This document shows positions 42,537 to 51,799 of a stretch of DNA of 64,000 nucleotides, piece by piece (the stretch's first letter is position 1; each line of letters begins with the position of its first letter). A model generated the notes under the pieces. It saw only the letters and a program-made list of their open reading frames with translations. It did no database searches and had not been told where the DNA came from. The position numbers and the translations under genes were made by a program. Origin of the DNA: Caballeronia hypogeia (lineage in GTDB: Bacteria; Pseudomonadota; Gammaproteobacteria; Burkholderiales; Burkholderiaceae); the NCBI RefSeq assembly GCF_001544875.2, contig NZ_FCOA02000005.1, positions 62,001 through 126,000 of the forward strand, written 5' to 3'.

Positions 42537-43283
42537 ATGAGCAAGCTGGCAGGCAAGGTCGCGGTCGTTACGGGCGCATCGAAGGGCATTGGCGCGGGCA
42601 TCGCGAAGGCGCTCGCCGCGGAAGGCGCGGCGGTGGTCGTCAACTATTCGAGCAGCAAGGCAGGCGCGGATGCGGTCGTAGCGGAGATCACCGCCGCGAA
42701 CGGACGCGCCATTGCCGTGGGCGGCGATGTGTCGAAGGCGGCGGATGCGCAGGGCATCGTGAGCGCGGCGATCGAAACGTATGGCCGGCTCGATATTCTC
42801 GTCAACAACTCGGGTGTCTACGAGTTCGCGCCGCTCGAAGAGATCACCGAAGAGCACTTCCATAAGCAGTTCAATATCAACGTGCTCGGCACGCTGCTGA
42901 CCACGCAGGCCGCCGCGAAACATCTCGGCGAGGGCGCGAGCATCATCAACGTGAGTTCGGTCGTGACCCGCATCACGCCGCCGGCGAGCGCGGTCTACAG
43001 CGGCACGAAAGGCGCGGTCGATGCCATCACCGGGGTGCTCGCGCGCGAACTCGGTCCGCGCAAGATTCGCGTGAACTCGATCAATCCAGGCGTCGTCGTG
43101 ACCGAGGGCACGCACAGTGCGGGCATCATCGGCTCCGAGTTCGACGCCGCCGCGCTCGCGCAAACGCCGCTTGGCCGGCTCGGCCAGCCGGACGACATCG
43201 CCTCCATCGCGGTATTTCTCGCCTCGGACGATGCACGCTGGATGACCGGCGAGAGCCTCGTCGCGAGCGGCGGCATGCGCTGA
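42537..43283 (+). CDS. short-chain dehydrogenase/reductase, FabG-like
   Basis: This is a 248-residue classical SDR with TGASKGIG (13-20), NNSG, a catalytic Ser in NVSS and Tyr-x3-Lys in AVYSGTKGA. The NYSSSKAGAD segment after the second strand suggests NADP(H) preference. AAGGAACA lies before the ATG. It stands alone between the FAD monooxygenase and a LysE-type exporter, and the substrate cannot be told. Confidence 0.9.
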   Translation: MSKLAGKVAVVTGASKGIGAGIAKALAAEGAAVVVNYSSSKAGADAVVAEITAANGRAIAVGGDVSKAADAQGIVSAAIETYGRLDILVNNSGVYEFAPLEEITEEHFHKQFNINVLGTLLTTQAAAKHLGEGASIINVSSVVTRITPPASAVYSGTKGAVDAITGVLARELGPRKIRVNSINPGVVVTEGTHSAGIIGSEFDAAALAQTPLGRLGQPDDIASIAVFLASDDARWMTGESLVASGGMR

Positions 43284-43394
43284 TCCAGCAAAGCTGCGCG
43301 GCAAGTGTATCGACGGGCCGCGCGGCTTCTGTATCTGGCGTTGGCGCGCATCGCGGCGGAGAATCGGCCGGCCTCTTCCGACGGAAGTCCAACG

Positions 43395-44027
43395 ATGCCT
43401 CACACGCCGCAACTGCTCGCCTTCGCCCTCGTCGCGCTCGGCATGGCGCTCACGCCGGGGCCGAACATGGTCTACCTGATCTCGCGCTCCATCTCCCAGG
43501 GCCGCACGGCCGGACTCATTTCGCTGGGCGGCGTCGCGCTCGGCTTCGTGTTCTACATGCTGTGCGCGGCTTTCGGCATCACGGCGCTGCTGATCGCGAT
43601 TCCCTTCGCCTACGACACGTTGCGCTTCGGCGGCGCGCTCTATCTGCTCTATCTCGCATGGCAGGCGGTGAAACCAGGCGGACGTTCGCCGTTTCAGGTG
43701 CGCGATCTGCCCGTCGACAGCCCACGCAAGCTGTTCACCATGGGCTTCGTTACAAACCTCCTGAATCCGAAGATCGCGGTGCTGTATCTGTCGCTGTTGC
43801 CGCAGTTCATCGACCCGCACAGCGGCGGCGTGCTTGGCCAGTCGCTCGCGCTCGGCGTCGTGCAGATCGCGCTGAGCATCTGCGTGAACGCCACGGTCGC
43901 GCTCACGGCGGGCTCGATCGCCGTGTTTCTCGCGCGCCGGCCGACCTGGCTCGTGATCCAGCGCTGGCTGATGGGCACGGTGCTCGCGGGCCTCGCGTTC
44001 AGAATGGCGACCGAAGCGCGCCGCTGA
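43395..44027 (+). CDS. LysE-family amino-acid/homoserine-lactone exporter
   Basis: This 210-residue, six-helix exporter of the LysE/RhtB family has the signature ALTPGPNMVYLISRSISQGR (about 18-37) and the FVTNLLNPK segment. The start at 43395 is chosen because the preceding in-frame sequence is not membrane-like. The exported substrate is unknown. Confidence 0.9.
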   Translation: MPHTPQLLAFALVALGMALTPGPNMVYLISRSISQGRTAGLISLGGVALGFVFYMLCAAFGITALLIAIPFAYDTLRFGGALYLLYLAWQAVKPGGRSPFQVRDLPVDSPRKLFTMGFVTNLLNPKIAVLYLSLLPQFIDPHSGGVLGQSLALGVVQIALSICVNATVALTAGSIAVFLARRPTWLVIQRWLMGTVLAGLAFRMATEARR

Positions 44028-44094
44028 CGTTTTCCTGCTCCACGTCGCGCCACCGTTACTAGAATCGATGTAACGGTAGCCTCCGGCGACGACG

Positions 44095-47000
44095 ATGGAC
44101 ATCGCACACTGGCTGGGCGAGCTGGGCCTCGCGCAATACGCACGGGCGTTCGCCGACAACCACATCGACGCGGCGATGCTGCCCGTGCTGACCGACGCGG
44201 ATCTGAAGGAGCTCGGCGTCGTGTCGCTCGGACATCGCAAGCGGATTCTCATGGCGATCGAGGCCGGTTCCAGCGCGCCTGCCGTCGAAGCCGCTCCCGT
44301 CGACGAGCGCCGCCAGGTCACGATTCTCTTCGCCGACCTGTGCGGCTTCACGGCGCTTTCCCGAACCCTCGACGCCGAAGCCTTGCGCGAACTTATCGGG
44401 CGTTTCACGGCGCTCGTCGACGGCATCGTGCTCGCGTACGGCGGCACGATCGACAAGCACATAGGCGACGCGGTCATGGCGCTGTTCGGCGCGCCGCGCG
44501 CGCACGAGACCGATCCGTTGCGCGCCGCCCGCGCGGCCCTCGACATTCATGCGGCGCTTGCAGATCTCGACGCGACGGGCGCGCCGCCCTTGCGCGCGCA
44601 TATCGGCATTGCCAGCGGCGCGGTGCTCGCGGGCGCGCTCGGCCGTGGCGGCGCGCAGGACTACACGGTGCATGGCGATTCGGTGAATCTCGCCGCGCGG
44701 CTGGTCGACGCCGCAGCCGCCGGCGAAACCCTGCTCTCCGATGCGGTCCGCCAGGCGCTCGCCGGCAGCGCCGTCTGCGAGGCGGCTGGCGACATGTGCT
44801 TCAAGGGGATCGAGACGCCCACGCGGGTATGGCGGCTCATCGGTGCGGCGCGCGATCCGGCATGCGCCAGGCACGGCCGTTTCGTCGGACGGCAGGCGGA
44901 GCTCGAGCAGTTCCGCGTGATCGCGCGGGTCTGCCTCGCCCGGCGCGACGGACATATCGTTCATGTGCGCGGCCCGGCGGGCATCGGCAAGACGCGGCTC
45001 GTCGAGGAGATGCGCGCGTTCGCGCAGACGCTCGGCTTCACCGCGCATCGCGGGCTCGTGCTCGACTTCGGCGTCGGCCGCGGGCAGGACCCGTTGCGCA
45101 CGATCATCGACAGTCTCGTGGGTCTGCCCGCATCCGCCGGGCGCGACGAAATACAGGCCGTGGCCGATCGGCTCGTGCATGACCGGATCGTGATGCCGGA
45201 CGCGCGCGTGTTCCTGCACGCGCTCCTCGATCTGCCGCAGACCGGCGAATGGCGTTCGCTCTACGAAGCGATGGACCACACCGCGCGCACGCGCGGCAAG
45301 GAGGCGGTCGTCGCCGCATTGACGGCCGATGCCTGCCGCCGCGCGCCCGCGATGATCATCGTCGAAGACCTGCATTGGGCCGATGCGCAGTTGCTCGGCT
45401 ATGTCGCGGCGTTCGCGGCGGGTATCGCGGGCGCTGCGGGATTGCTCGTGATGACCGCGCGAGTCGACGGCGATCCGCTCGATGCCGCATGGCGCGCGCG
45501 CCTGCACGAGCGGCCGCTCGCCACCATCGACCTCGGGCCGCTGCGGCGAGACGAAGCGCTGTCGCTCGCGAGCCGTTTCGTCGATGCCTCGCAGCGCGTC
45601 GCGCTCGCGTGCATCGAACGCGCGGCCGGCAATCCGCTGTTTCTCGAACAACTGCTGCGCAATGTCGAGGAGGGTAGCGGCGAGATGATTCCGCCGTCGA
45701 TCCAGAGTCTCGTGCTCGCGCGCATGGACCGGCTCGCGCCGCACGACCGGGCCGCGTTCCGGGCGGCGTCGGTGATCGGGCAGCGCTTCGATCTCGCGTT
45801 GCTGCGCTATCTGCTCGACGATCCCGCTTACGGCTGCGACGCGCTGATCGCCAGCGCGCTGATCGTGCCGGAGGGCGACAACTTCCTGTTCGCGCATGCG
45901 CTCCTGCAGGAGAGCGCCTATTCGACGCTGCTGCGCGCGCCCTGTCACGCGCTGCATCGCCGCGCCGCCGAGTGGTTCGCAGCGGACGATCCGGTGCTGT
46001 TCGCGCAGCATCTGGATCGCGCGGACGACGAACGCGCGCCGCGCGCCTTGCTCGATGCGGCTATCGCGCAGCGCGCGGCCCATCAGACGGAAGCGGCGCT
46101 GCGGCTGGCCGCGCGCGGGCTCGACATCGCCCGGACGCCGCGCGAGCGTCATGCGCTGACGTGTTTCCAGGGCGAGCTGCAACGCGATCTGGGCGATATC
46201 GCGGCATCGATCGCGACCTATCGCGCGGCCGTGGCCGGAGCCCCCGACGACGCCTGTCTGTGCGCCGCGCAACTCGGCCTCGCCGAAGGCCTGCGCGTGA
46301 GCGAGGGCCTCGACGAAGCGCTCGCGCTGCTCGACGCCGCGCAACGCAACGCACTGCGCGATGACCGCGCCAACGAGCTCGCGCAATTGCATCATCTGCG
46401 CGGCAATATCCTGTTTCCGCTGGGACGCATCGACGAATGTAAGCAGGAGCACGAGCGCGGTCTCGCCTATGCGAAGCGCCTCGGCTCGCCCGAGGCGCAG
46501 GCGCGCGCGCTCGGCGGCCTCGCCGACGCCGCGTATGCGCAAGGCCGCATGGGCACGGCCTTCGGGCATTTCAGCGAAGCCGTCGCGCTGGCGCGCGAGC
46601 ACGGCTTCGGGCGCATTGAAGTCGCGAATCGCTCGATGATCGGCTTCAGCCGCATATTTCTGAACGAACTGCGCGAGGCTCGCGACGACGCCGCCGACGG
46701 CTCGCGCGAAGCCGGGCTCGTGAACCAGGCGCGCGCGCAGTTGCTGTGCGAAACGCTCGGCGTATTCGCGTGCTACGAACTCGGCGACGATATCGCGACG
46801 CAGCGCCATATCGACCGCGAGATGCAGCTGATCCGGCAACTGGGCGCGCGCCGCTTCGAGGCGCAGAACATGGAGATGCAGGGGCGTCTCGCACTGGGTC
46901 GCGGCGATCGCAGCGAGGCGCGTCGCGTGTTGCGCGCGTCGCTTGCGCTGTGTCGCGAGGTCGGCATGCAGTTCAGCGCGCCGAAGACGCTCGGCGCGCT

Positions 47001-47367
47001 CAGTCTCGCGGTGGACGCCGCGCCCGAGCGCGCGCGCCTGCTCGACGAAGGCGCGGAGTTGCTGCGGCGTGGCGCGGTCGGGCACAACCATCTGTGGTTT
47101 CATCGCGATGCCATCGACGCGCTGCTCCTGTCGGGCGATGCGGCCGGCGCGTTGCGTCACGTCGAAGCGCTGGAAGCCTATACGCGCGACGAGCCGCTGC
47201 CGTGGTCGCAAGCGTTCGCGATGCGCGGCCGGGCGCTCGCGGCCGCGCTCGACGGGCTTCCGGGCGAGTCCGTTGCGGCGGACCTCGCAAGCGTTCGCGA
47301 CCTGCTGATGCAGGCGGGATTCACGCGCTATCTGCACGCCGTGGATGCCGCGCTCGCGCGCCTTTGA
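44095..47367 (+). CDS. SAM domain-adenylate cyclase-AAA/TPR signalling protein
   Basis: This 1,090-residue protein begins with a SAM domain (1-57). A class III nucleotide cyclase domain follows (about 70-245) with metal-binding Asp81 and Asp125 and Lys121 in TIDKHIGD, which favours ATP over GTP. Next is a STAND-type AAA+ ATPase (Walker A GPAGIGKT at 293-300, then IIVEDLHWAD), and then about 450 residues of TPR-like helices. This order is typical of proteobacterial and actinobacterial soluble cyclases that couple cAMP synthesis to an unknown signal. It stands alone and converges with the oxidase operon. Confidence 0.9.
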   Translation: MDIAHWLGELGLAQYARAFADNHIDAAMLPVLTDADLKELGVVSLGHRKRILMAIEAGSSAPAVEAAPVDERRQVTILFADLCGFTALSRTLDAEALRELIGRFTALVDGIVLAYGGTIDKHIGDAVMALFGAPRAHETDPLRAARAALDIHAALADLDATGAPPLRAHIGIASGAVLAGALGRGGAQDYTVHGDSVNLAARLVDAAAAGETLLSDAVRQALAGSAVCEAAGDMCFKGIETPTRVWRLIGAARDPACARHGRFVGRQAELEQFRVIARVCLARRDGHIVHVRGPAGIGKTRLVEEMRAFAQTLGFTAHRGLVLDFGVGRGQDPLRTIIDSLVGLPASAGRDEIQAVADRLVHDRIVMPDARVFLHALLDLPQTGEWRSLYEAMDHTARTRGKEAVVAALTADACRRAPAMIIVEDLHWADAQLLGYVAAFAAGIAGAAGLLVMTARVDGDPLDAAWRARLHERPLATIDLGPLRRDEALSLASRFVDASQRVALACIERAAGNPLFLEQLLRNVEEGSGEMIPPSIQSLVLARMDRLAPHDRAAFRAASVIGQRFDLALLRYLLDDPAYGCDALIASALIVPEGDNFLFAHALLQESAYSTLLRAPCHALHRRAAEWFAADDPVLFAQHLDRADDERAPRALLDAAIAQRAAHQTEAALRLAARGLDIARTPRERHALTCFQGELQRDLGDIAASIATYRAAVAGAPDDACLCAAQLGLAEGLRVSEGLDEALALLDAAQRNALRDDRANELAQLHHLRGNILFPLGRIDECKQEHERGLAYAKRLGSPEAQARALGGLADAAYAQGRMGTAFGHFSEAVALAREHGFGRIEVANRSMIGFSRIFLNELREARDDAADGSREAGLVNQARAQLLCETLGVFACYELGDDIATQRHIDREMQLIRQLGARRFEAQNMEMQGRLALGRGDRSEARRVLRASLALCREVGMQFSAPKTLGALSLAVDAAPERARLLDEGAELLRRGAVGHNHLWFHRDAIDALLLSGDAAGALRHVEALEAYTRDEPLPWSQAFAMRGRALAAALDGLPGESVAADLASVRDLLMQAGFTRYLHAVDAALARL

Positions 47368-47452
47368 TCCGACGGTCTGGCGCGGCGGCTGCTCCATGCG
47401 CGCGCAACGAAGCGCGCGCCGTCGCGTGCGATGTGCTCGCGTGCTTTTCTGC

Positions 47453-48760
47453 TTAATTGCCGGAATCAGGCGAAACAGCCGCGCGCATCCGGCGAACATC
47501 GCGCGTGGTGACGGGCGTCGCGTTGTTGCCCCACGCGGAGCGCACGAACGTGAGTACGCGCGCGATCTCGGTGTCGGTGAGCTTGTCGGCGAAAGCGGGC
47601 ATCTTCTTCGGCTCCGGGCCCTCTTGCGTGGATGGCGGGCGTCCGCCCTGCAAGACGAGGCGGATGAGCGAATCGGGCTGCTCCGACAGCACCGCCGGGT
47701 TGCCCGCGAGGCGCGGATATTTGAGGCCTTCGCCCACGCCATCGCTCTTGTGGCAACGCGCGCACGCGCTCTGAAAAAGTCCTGCGCCGGGGCGCTGGTT
47801 GTCGCCGGTGCGCAGCGCGGCCACGGTCTGCTGCGCGGCCGTCGAGTGCGGCGCGTAAGCGCCACCGCTGCCGCCGGGCGGCAGGCTCTTCAGATAAGAC
47901 GCGATGGCGTTGAGATCGGCGGCGTCGAGATACTGCGTGCTGTCTTCGACCACCTGCACCATGCTGCCGAAAGTAGCCAGCCCCGCGCCGTGTCCGTGCT
48001 TGAGGAACGCGGCGATATCGTCGGCGGAGATGCGGTCCAGTCCCGCGCCCGCGATGCCGGTGAGATTCGGCGCGTACCAGTGATCGTTGGTGCCGCCCGT
48101 GAGGTAGGCGCCCGACGATTGCGTATAACCGCGTTCGTTGTACGCCGGCCCGCGCGGCGTGTGACACGCGCCGCAATGCCCGAGCGATTGCACGAGATAC
48201 GCGCCGCGATTCCATTGCGCTTCGCGCTTCGGATCGGCTTCGAAATGCTCCTTCGGCGCGAACGCGAGATTCCAGAACGTGAGCACCCAGCGCTGATTGA
48301 ACGGAAAGGGCAGCTTCGTCTCCGGCGCGGCCTGCGCGACCGGTTCGACGCCATGCATGAAATACGCATAGAGCGCTCGCATGTCGTCGTCGCTGACCTT
48401 CGAGAACGACGGATAAGGCATGGCGGGATAAAGATGCCTGCCGCCGGGAGCCACGCCTTCGCGCAACACACGCGCGAAGTCCTCGTAGCTATAGCGGCCG
48501 ATGCCGTGTTGCGAGTCCGGCGTGATGTTGCTGGACCAGATCGTGCCGAAGGGCGATCCCATCGGCAGGCCGCCCGCGAACGGCTGCGGCCGCGGTTTGC
48601 CGGGCACGGGCGGGGCGGTGTGACAGCCGGCGCAATCGGCCGCCTTCGCGAGATAGGCGCCGCGCGTGACGAGATCGGGCGAGTTCGTTTCCTGCGGCCA
48701 CGCGTTGGCCATCCAGAGCGCGGCGAAGATGCAGAACGAGGCGCGACGAGAAATGTCCAT
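47453..48760 (-). CDS. tri-haem cytochrome c, alcohol-dehydrogenase subunit type
   Basis: This 435-residue exported cytochrome has a short Sec leader and three C-x-x-C-H haem sites: CAGCH at 43-47, CGACH in the middle and CARCH in the C-terminal third. Its layout matches the membrane-associated cytochrome subunit of alcohol, aldehyde or gluconate dehydrogenases. It is the last gene of the oxidase operon, 6 bases after its neighbour, so it probably feeds electrons from a periplasmic dehydrogenase to the caa3-type oxidase. No dehydrogenase flavoprotein lies directly beside it. Confidence 0.9.
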   Translation of the reverse strand: MDISRRASFCIFAALWMANAWPQETNSPDLVTRGAYLAKAADCAGCHTAPPVPGKPRPQPFAGGLPMGSPFGTIWSSNITPDSQHGIGRYSYEDFARVLREGVAPGGRHLYPAMPYPSFSKVSDDDMRALYAYFMHGVEPVAQAAPETKLPFPFNQRWVLTFWNLAFAPKEHFEADPKREAQWNRGAYLVQSLGHCGACHTPRGPAYNERGYTQSSGAYLTGGTNDHWYAPNLTGIAGAGLDRISADDIAAFLKHGHGAGLATFGSMVQVVEDSTQYLDAADLNAIASYLKSLPPGGSGGAYAPHSTAAQQTVAALRTGDNQRPGAGLFQSACARCHKSDGVGEGLKYPRLAGNPAVLSEQPDSLIRLVLQGGRPPSTQEGPEPKKMPAFADKLTDTEIARVLTFVRSAWGNNATPVTTRDVRRMRAAVSPDSGN

Positions 48761-48766
48761 GACGTT

Positions 48767-49201
48767 TCACCTTCCCCCGCAAGGCGAGATCATCATCCAC
48801 GCGAGATCGGTGGCGATCAGCGCGAACACGAACAGCGCGCTTGCGAGCGCGCCCGCGCGTGCGATGAACACGTCGCGCGCGATATGGCGATCGATCGCGC
48901 CGTGCTCCCTCAGCGCCGACGCGAGCGCGCCGCTCTGCCGCCAGTTGCGCCACGCGGTGAGCGCACCCGCGAGGCCGAGCAGCAGCGCGCACACGGCGAC
49001 GATCAGAAGACCGCGTTCGAGCCACGGCAGCGCCGGCGCATTCACCGGGTGTTCGTGCGGGAAGCATCCCCACGCGGCGAGCGTCTGCCCGAGGTCGGTC
49101 TGCACGATCCAGGCGGCCGGCGCGAGCAACAGGCCGACCACGAGCGCGAAGCCGCGCGGCCGCGTGGAATCCTTATGCGGGACGGTCGGCGTGTCGTTCA
49201 T
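48767..49201 (-). CDS. small membrane protein of the oxidase operon
   Basis: This 144-residue protein has three to four hydrophobic segments. It starts one base after the CoxC-type gene stop and ends 6 bases before the cytochrome gene. Similar unnamed membrane proteins occur in caa3/cbo-type oxidase operons, where assembly or stability roles are proposed. No motif identifies it further. Confidence 0.7.
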   Translation of the reverse strand: MNDTPTVPHKDSTRPRGFALVVGLLLAPAAWIVQTDLGQTLAAWGCFPHEHPVNAPALPWLERGLLIVAVCALLLGLAGALTAWRNWRQSGALASALREHGAIDRHIARDVFIARAGALASALFVFALIATDLAWMMISPCGGR

Positions 49202-49202
49202 C

Positions 49203-49817
49203 TCATCTCGCCAGCACGTAGGGCGACAGATACAGCGTCGCGAAGATGAAGAGCCACACGACATCGACGAAATGCCAGTAAAGCCCGCCGATGGTCAGCG
49301 CGGCCGAGCGCGCCCAGTCGAAATAGCCGAGCGCGGTCCATAAGGTGAGGAAGGCGAGCACGACGAGTCCCACCAGCACGTGCATCATGTGAAAGCCGGT
49401 GATCGTGAAATACAGCGAGCCGTACAGATGCGTCGTCAGACCATACGGATGGTTGGCCCATTCCTTCATTTGAATGCCGATGAAAGTCGCGCCGAGCACG
49501 ATCGCGATCACGAGCATCAGCACGCCCATGGCGCGTTTGCCCTTGCGCACGAAGCGCTCGCTCGCCCAGACGAACACGCTGCTCGACAGGAGGATGCACG
49601 TATTGCCGATGCCGAGACCGAGCTTCGGCAAGCCCTCGGGCGGCCATCGGTCGGTGGTCTGCGAGGCGAGATAGAGATACGAGAAGATCAGATAGCCGAA
49701 CAGCGCGGCTTCGGTGGCGACGAGCGTGAGGCAGCCCCACCATCCGCCCGAGCGTTCGCCCGGACTGCCGATTGGAAGCCGCGCGCGCTCGGGTAATGCT
49801 TCCGCGATCTCGCTCAT
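49203..49817 (-). CDS. cytochrome c oxidase subunit III
   Basis: This 204-residue subunit has five membrane helices and the subunit III signatures FTITGFHMMHVLVGLV and GGLYWHFVDVVWLFIF. Its short form, lacking the first two helices of mitochondrial subunit III, is usual in caa3/bo-type oxidases. The ATG at 49817 overlaps the subunit I stop (ATGA). Longer frames extending upstream are shadows of subunit I. Confidence 0.93.
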   Translation of the reverse strand: MSEIAEALPERARLPIGSPGERSGGWWGCLTLVATEAALFGYLIFSYLYLASQTTDRWPPEGLPKLGLGIGNTCILLSSSVFVWASERFVRKGKRAMGVLMLVIAIVLGATFIGIQMKEWANHPYGLTTHLYGSLYFTITGFHMMHVLVGLVVLAFLTLWTALGYFDWARSAALTIGGLYWHFVDVVWLFIFATLYLSPYVLAR

Positions 49818-51799
49818 GACGCCACTCCCGATTCCTGCGGCTCCGCGCTGTCGTCGCGCTGCCCCAGTTCGCGGCGCGGCCACAACCATACGACGATGGC
49901 CGCGCCGCACCCAGCCAGCCCGAGCGCGGCGAGCCACCATGCGGTAAGCGCAAGCCCCGCGAAGAACACGAGCGAGGCGACGCCGAGCCAGAACGGCGCA
50001 TACGAGTCGTCGGGCATCTTGAGGATCACGTCGGGGTCGCCGTCGAGCACGGTGGTGCCGAGCGCCTCGCGTCCCTTGTTGAGCACATAACCTTCGGTGA
50101 GCTGCGAGCGCATCTTGCCGGAGATGCGTTCTTCCCACAGCGGATGGCGGCTCGCGATGCGCGGCGCGACCGCGAAGTTATACGGCGGCGGCGGAGAGGA
50201 AGTGGACCATTCGAGCGTCGGCGCATCCCAGGGGTTGTTGCCCGCGACGGGACCCCGCCGCACGCTGTAGACCAGGTCCCACAGAAACACGAGCACACCG
50301 AGCGCGAACAGAAACGCGCCGATCGACGTAATCATGTTCACCGTGTTCCAGCCCATGTCGGGCGCGTAGGTGTAGATGCGTCGCGGCATGCCGAGCAGAC
50401 CTGCTATGTGCATCGGAAAGAAGGCGACGTTGAAGCCCACGAACAGAATCCAGAAGCCGATGCGCCCGATCCTCTCGCTCATCATGCGTCCGGTGAACTT
50501 CGGAAACCAGAAGTAGATCCCGCCGATGACCGGAAACACGTTGATGCCGAGCAGCACGTAATGCAGATGCGCGACGACGAAGTAGGTGTCGGTGAGTTGC
50601 CAGTCGAGCGGCACGGCGGCGGTGAGCACGCCCGAGAGGCCGCCGATCACGAACAGGAAGACGAAGCCCGCGAAGTACAGGAAAGGCACGCGAAACACGG
50701 GCCTGCCGGTCCAGATGGTCGCGATCCACGCGAAGGTCGCGACCGCGCTCGGTATCGCGATCACCATGCTCGCCGCGCCGAAGAACGACAGCGCGAGCGC
50801 GGGAATGCCCGTGGCGAACATGTGGTGAATCCAGACGACGAAGCCGACAACCATCGTCGCGACTGTCGAGAGCGCAACCGGCAGATAGCCGACGAGCGGC
50901 CTTCGGCAGAACACCGGCAATGCATCGGAGACGATGCCCATGGCGGGCAGCACGACCGCGTAGACCCACGGATGCGCGAAGATCCAGAACAGGTGTTGCC
51001 AGAGCAGCGCGCGCCCGCCGTTCAAGACATCGAAGAAATGCGTGCCGATGCGTCTGTCGAGCCACAACAGGAAAAACGCGAGACTCACCGAAGGCACCGC
51101 CAGCAGATTGCCGCCCGATGCGGTGAGCGTGCCCCACACGAGCACCGGCACGCGATCGAGCGACATGCCCGGCGCGCGCATGCGCAGGAACGTGACGACG
51201 AAGTTCATCGAGCCCACGGTCGTCGAGATGCCGAGCAGGACCATGCCGAGCGCATAGACGTCGATGTTCGGTCCGGTGTCGTAGGTCAGCCCGGCGAGCG
51301 GCGCGTAGTTGAACCAGCCCGCGTTGGGCGCCTCGCCGAACGGAAAGCTCGCGTAGAGAAAGAGCCCCGCGAACAGGAAGACCCAGTAGGACAGCGCGTT
51401 GAGGCGCGGGAACGCCATGTCGCGCGCGCCGAGTATCAGCGGCCACAGATAGTTCGAGAAACCGGACAGCACGGGCAGCGCGTAGAGGAAGATCATCGTC
51501 ACGCCGTGCATCGTGAAGAGCTGGTTGTATTGCTCGGGCGAGAGCACGTGCGCGTCGGGGCGCGCGAGCTGCACGCGCATGATGAGCGCCTCGATGCCGC
51601 CCGCGATCAGGAACGCGAAGGCCGTCACCAGATAGCGCAGGCCGATGCTCTTGTGATCGACCGTCGAGAGCCAGCCGCGCCAGCCGGGCGGCGCTTCCCA
51701 TATGTCGCGCAGCGCGCGCTCTTCCGCGCTGCCCGGCTCGATGCGGCCGATTCTTGCCGCGCGTTGCAGCGGTGGTGGCGAAGAGGCGTGTTCGGTCAT
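49814..51799 (-). CDS. cytochrome c oxidase subunit I
   Basis: This 661-residue haem-copper oxidase core has low-spin haem His in MHGVTMIF, the CuB/Tyr motif HPWVY, the CuB pair IHHMF, and the distal pair VVAHLHYVL that binds high-spin and low-spin haem. The C-terminal 130 residues extend beyond the twelve core helices with at least one more helix pair, as in caa3-type enzymes. The start at 51799 overlaps the subunit II stop, and the longer frame to 52927 is a shadow of subunit II. Confidence 0.94.
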   Translation of the reverse strand: MTEHASSPPPLQRAARIGRIEPGSAEERALRDIWEAPPGWRGWLSTVDHKSIGLRYLVTAFAFLIAGGIEALIMRVQLARPDAHVLSPEQYNQLFTMHGVTMIFLYALPVLSGFSNYLWPLILGARDMAFPRLNALSYWVFLFAGLFLYASFPFGEAPNAGWFNYAPLAGLTYDTGPNIDVYALGMVLLGISTTVGSMNFVVTFLRMRAPGMSLDRVPVLVWGTLTASGGNLLAVPSVSLAFFLLWLDRRIGTHFFDVLNGGRALLWQHLFWIFAHPWVYAVVLPAMGIVSDALPVFCRRPLVGYLPVALSTVATMVVGFVVWIHHMFATGIPALALSFFGAASMVIAIPSAVATFAWIATIWTGRPVFRVPFLYFAGFVFLFVIGGLSGVLTAAVPLDWQLTDTYFVVAHLHYVLLGINVFPVIGGIYFWFPKFTGRMMSERIGRIGFWILFVGFNVAFFPMHIAGLLGMPRRIYTYAPDMGWNTVNMITSIGAFLFALGVLVFLWDLVYSVRRGPVAGNNPWDAPTLEWSTSSPPPPYNFAVAPRIASRHPLWEERISGKMRSQLTEGYVLNKGREALGTTVLDGDPDVILKMPDDSYAPFWLGVASLVFFAGLALTAWWLAALGLAGCGAAIVVWLWPRRELGQRDDSAEPQESGVAS

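Noticed and set aside
44059..47865. Very long minus-strand frame (over 1,200 codons)
   Set aside because: Antisense to the SAM-cyclase gene and very Arg/His/Gln-rich, typical of shadows in high-G+C DNA.
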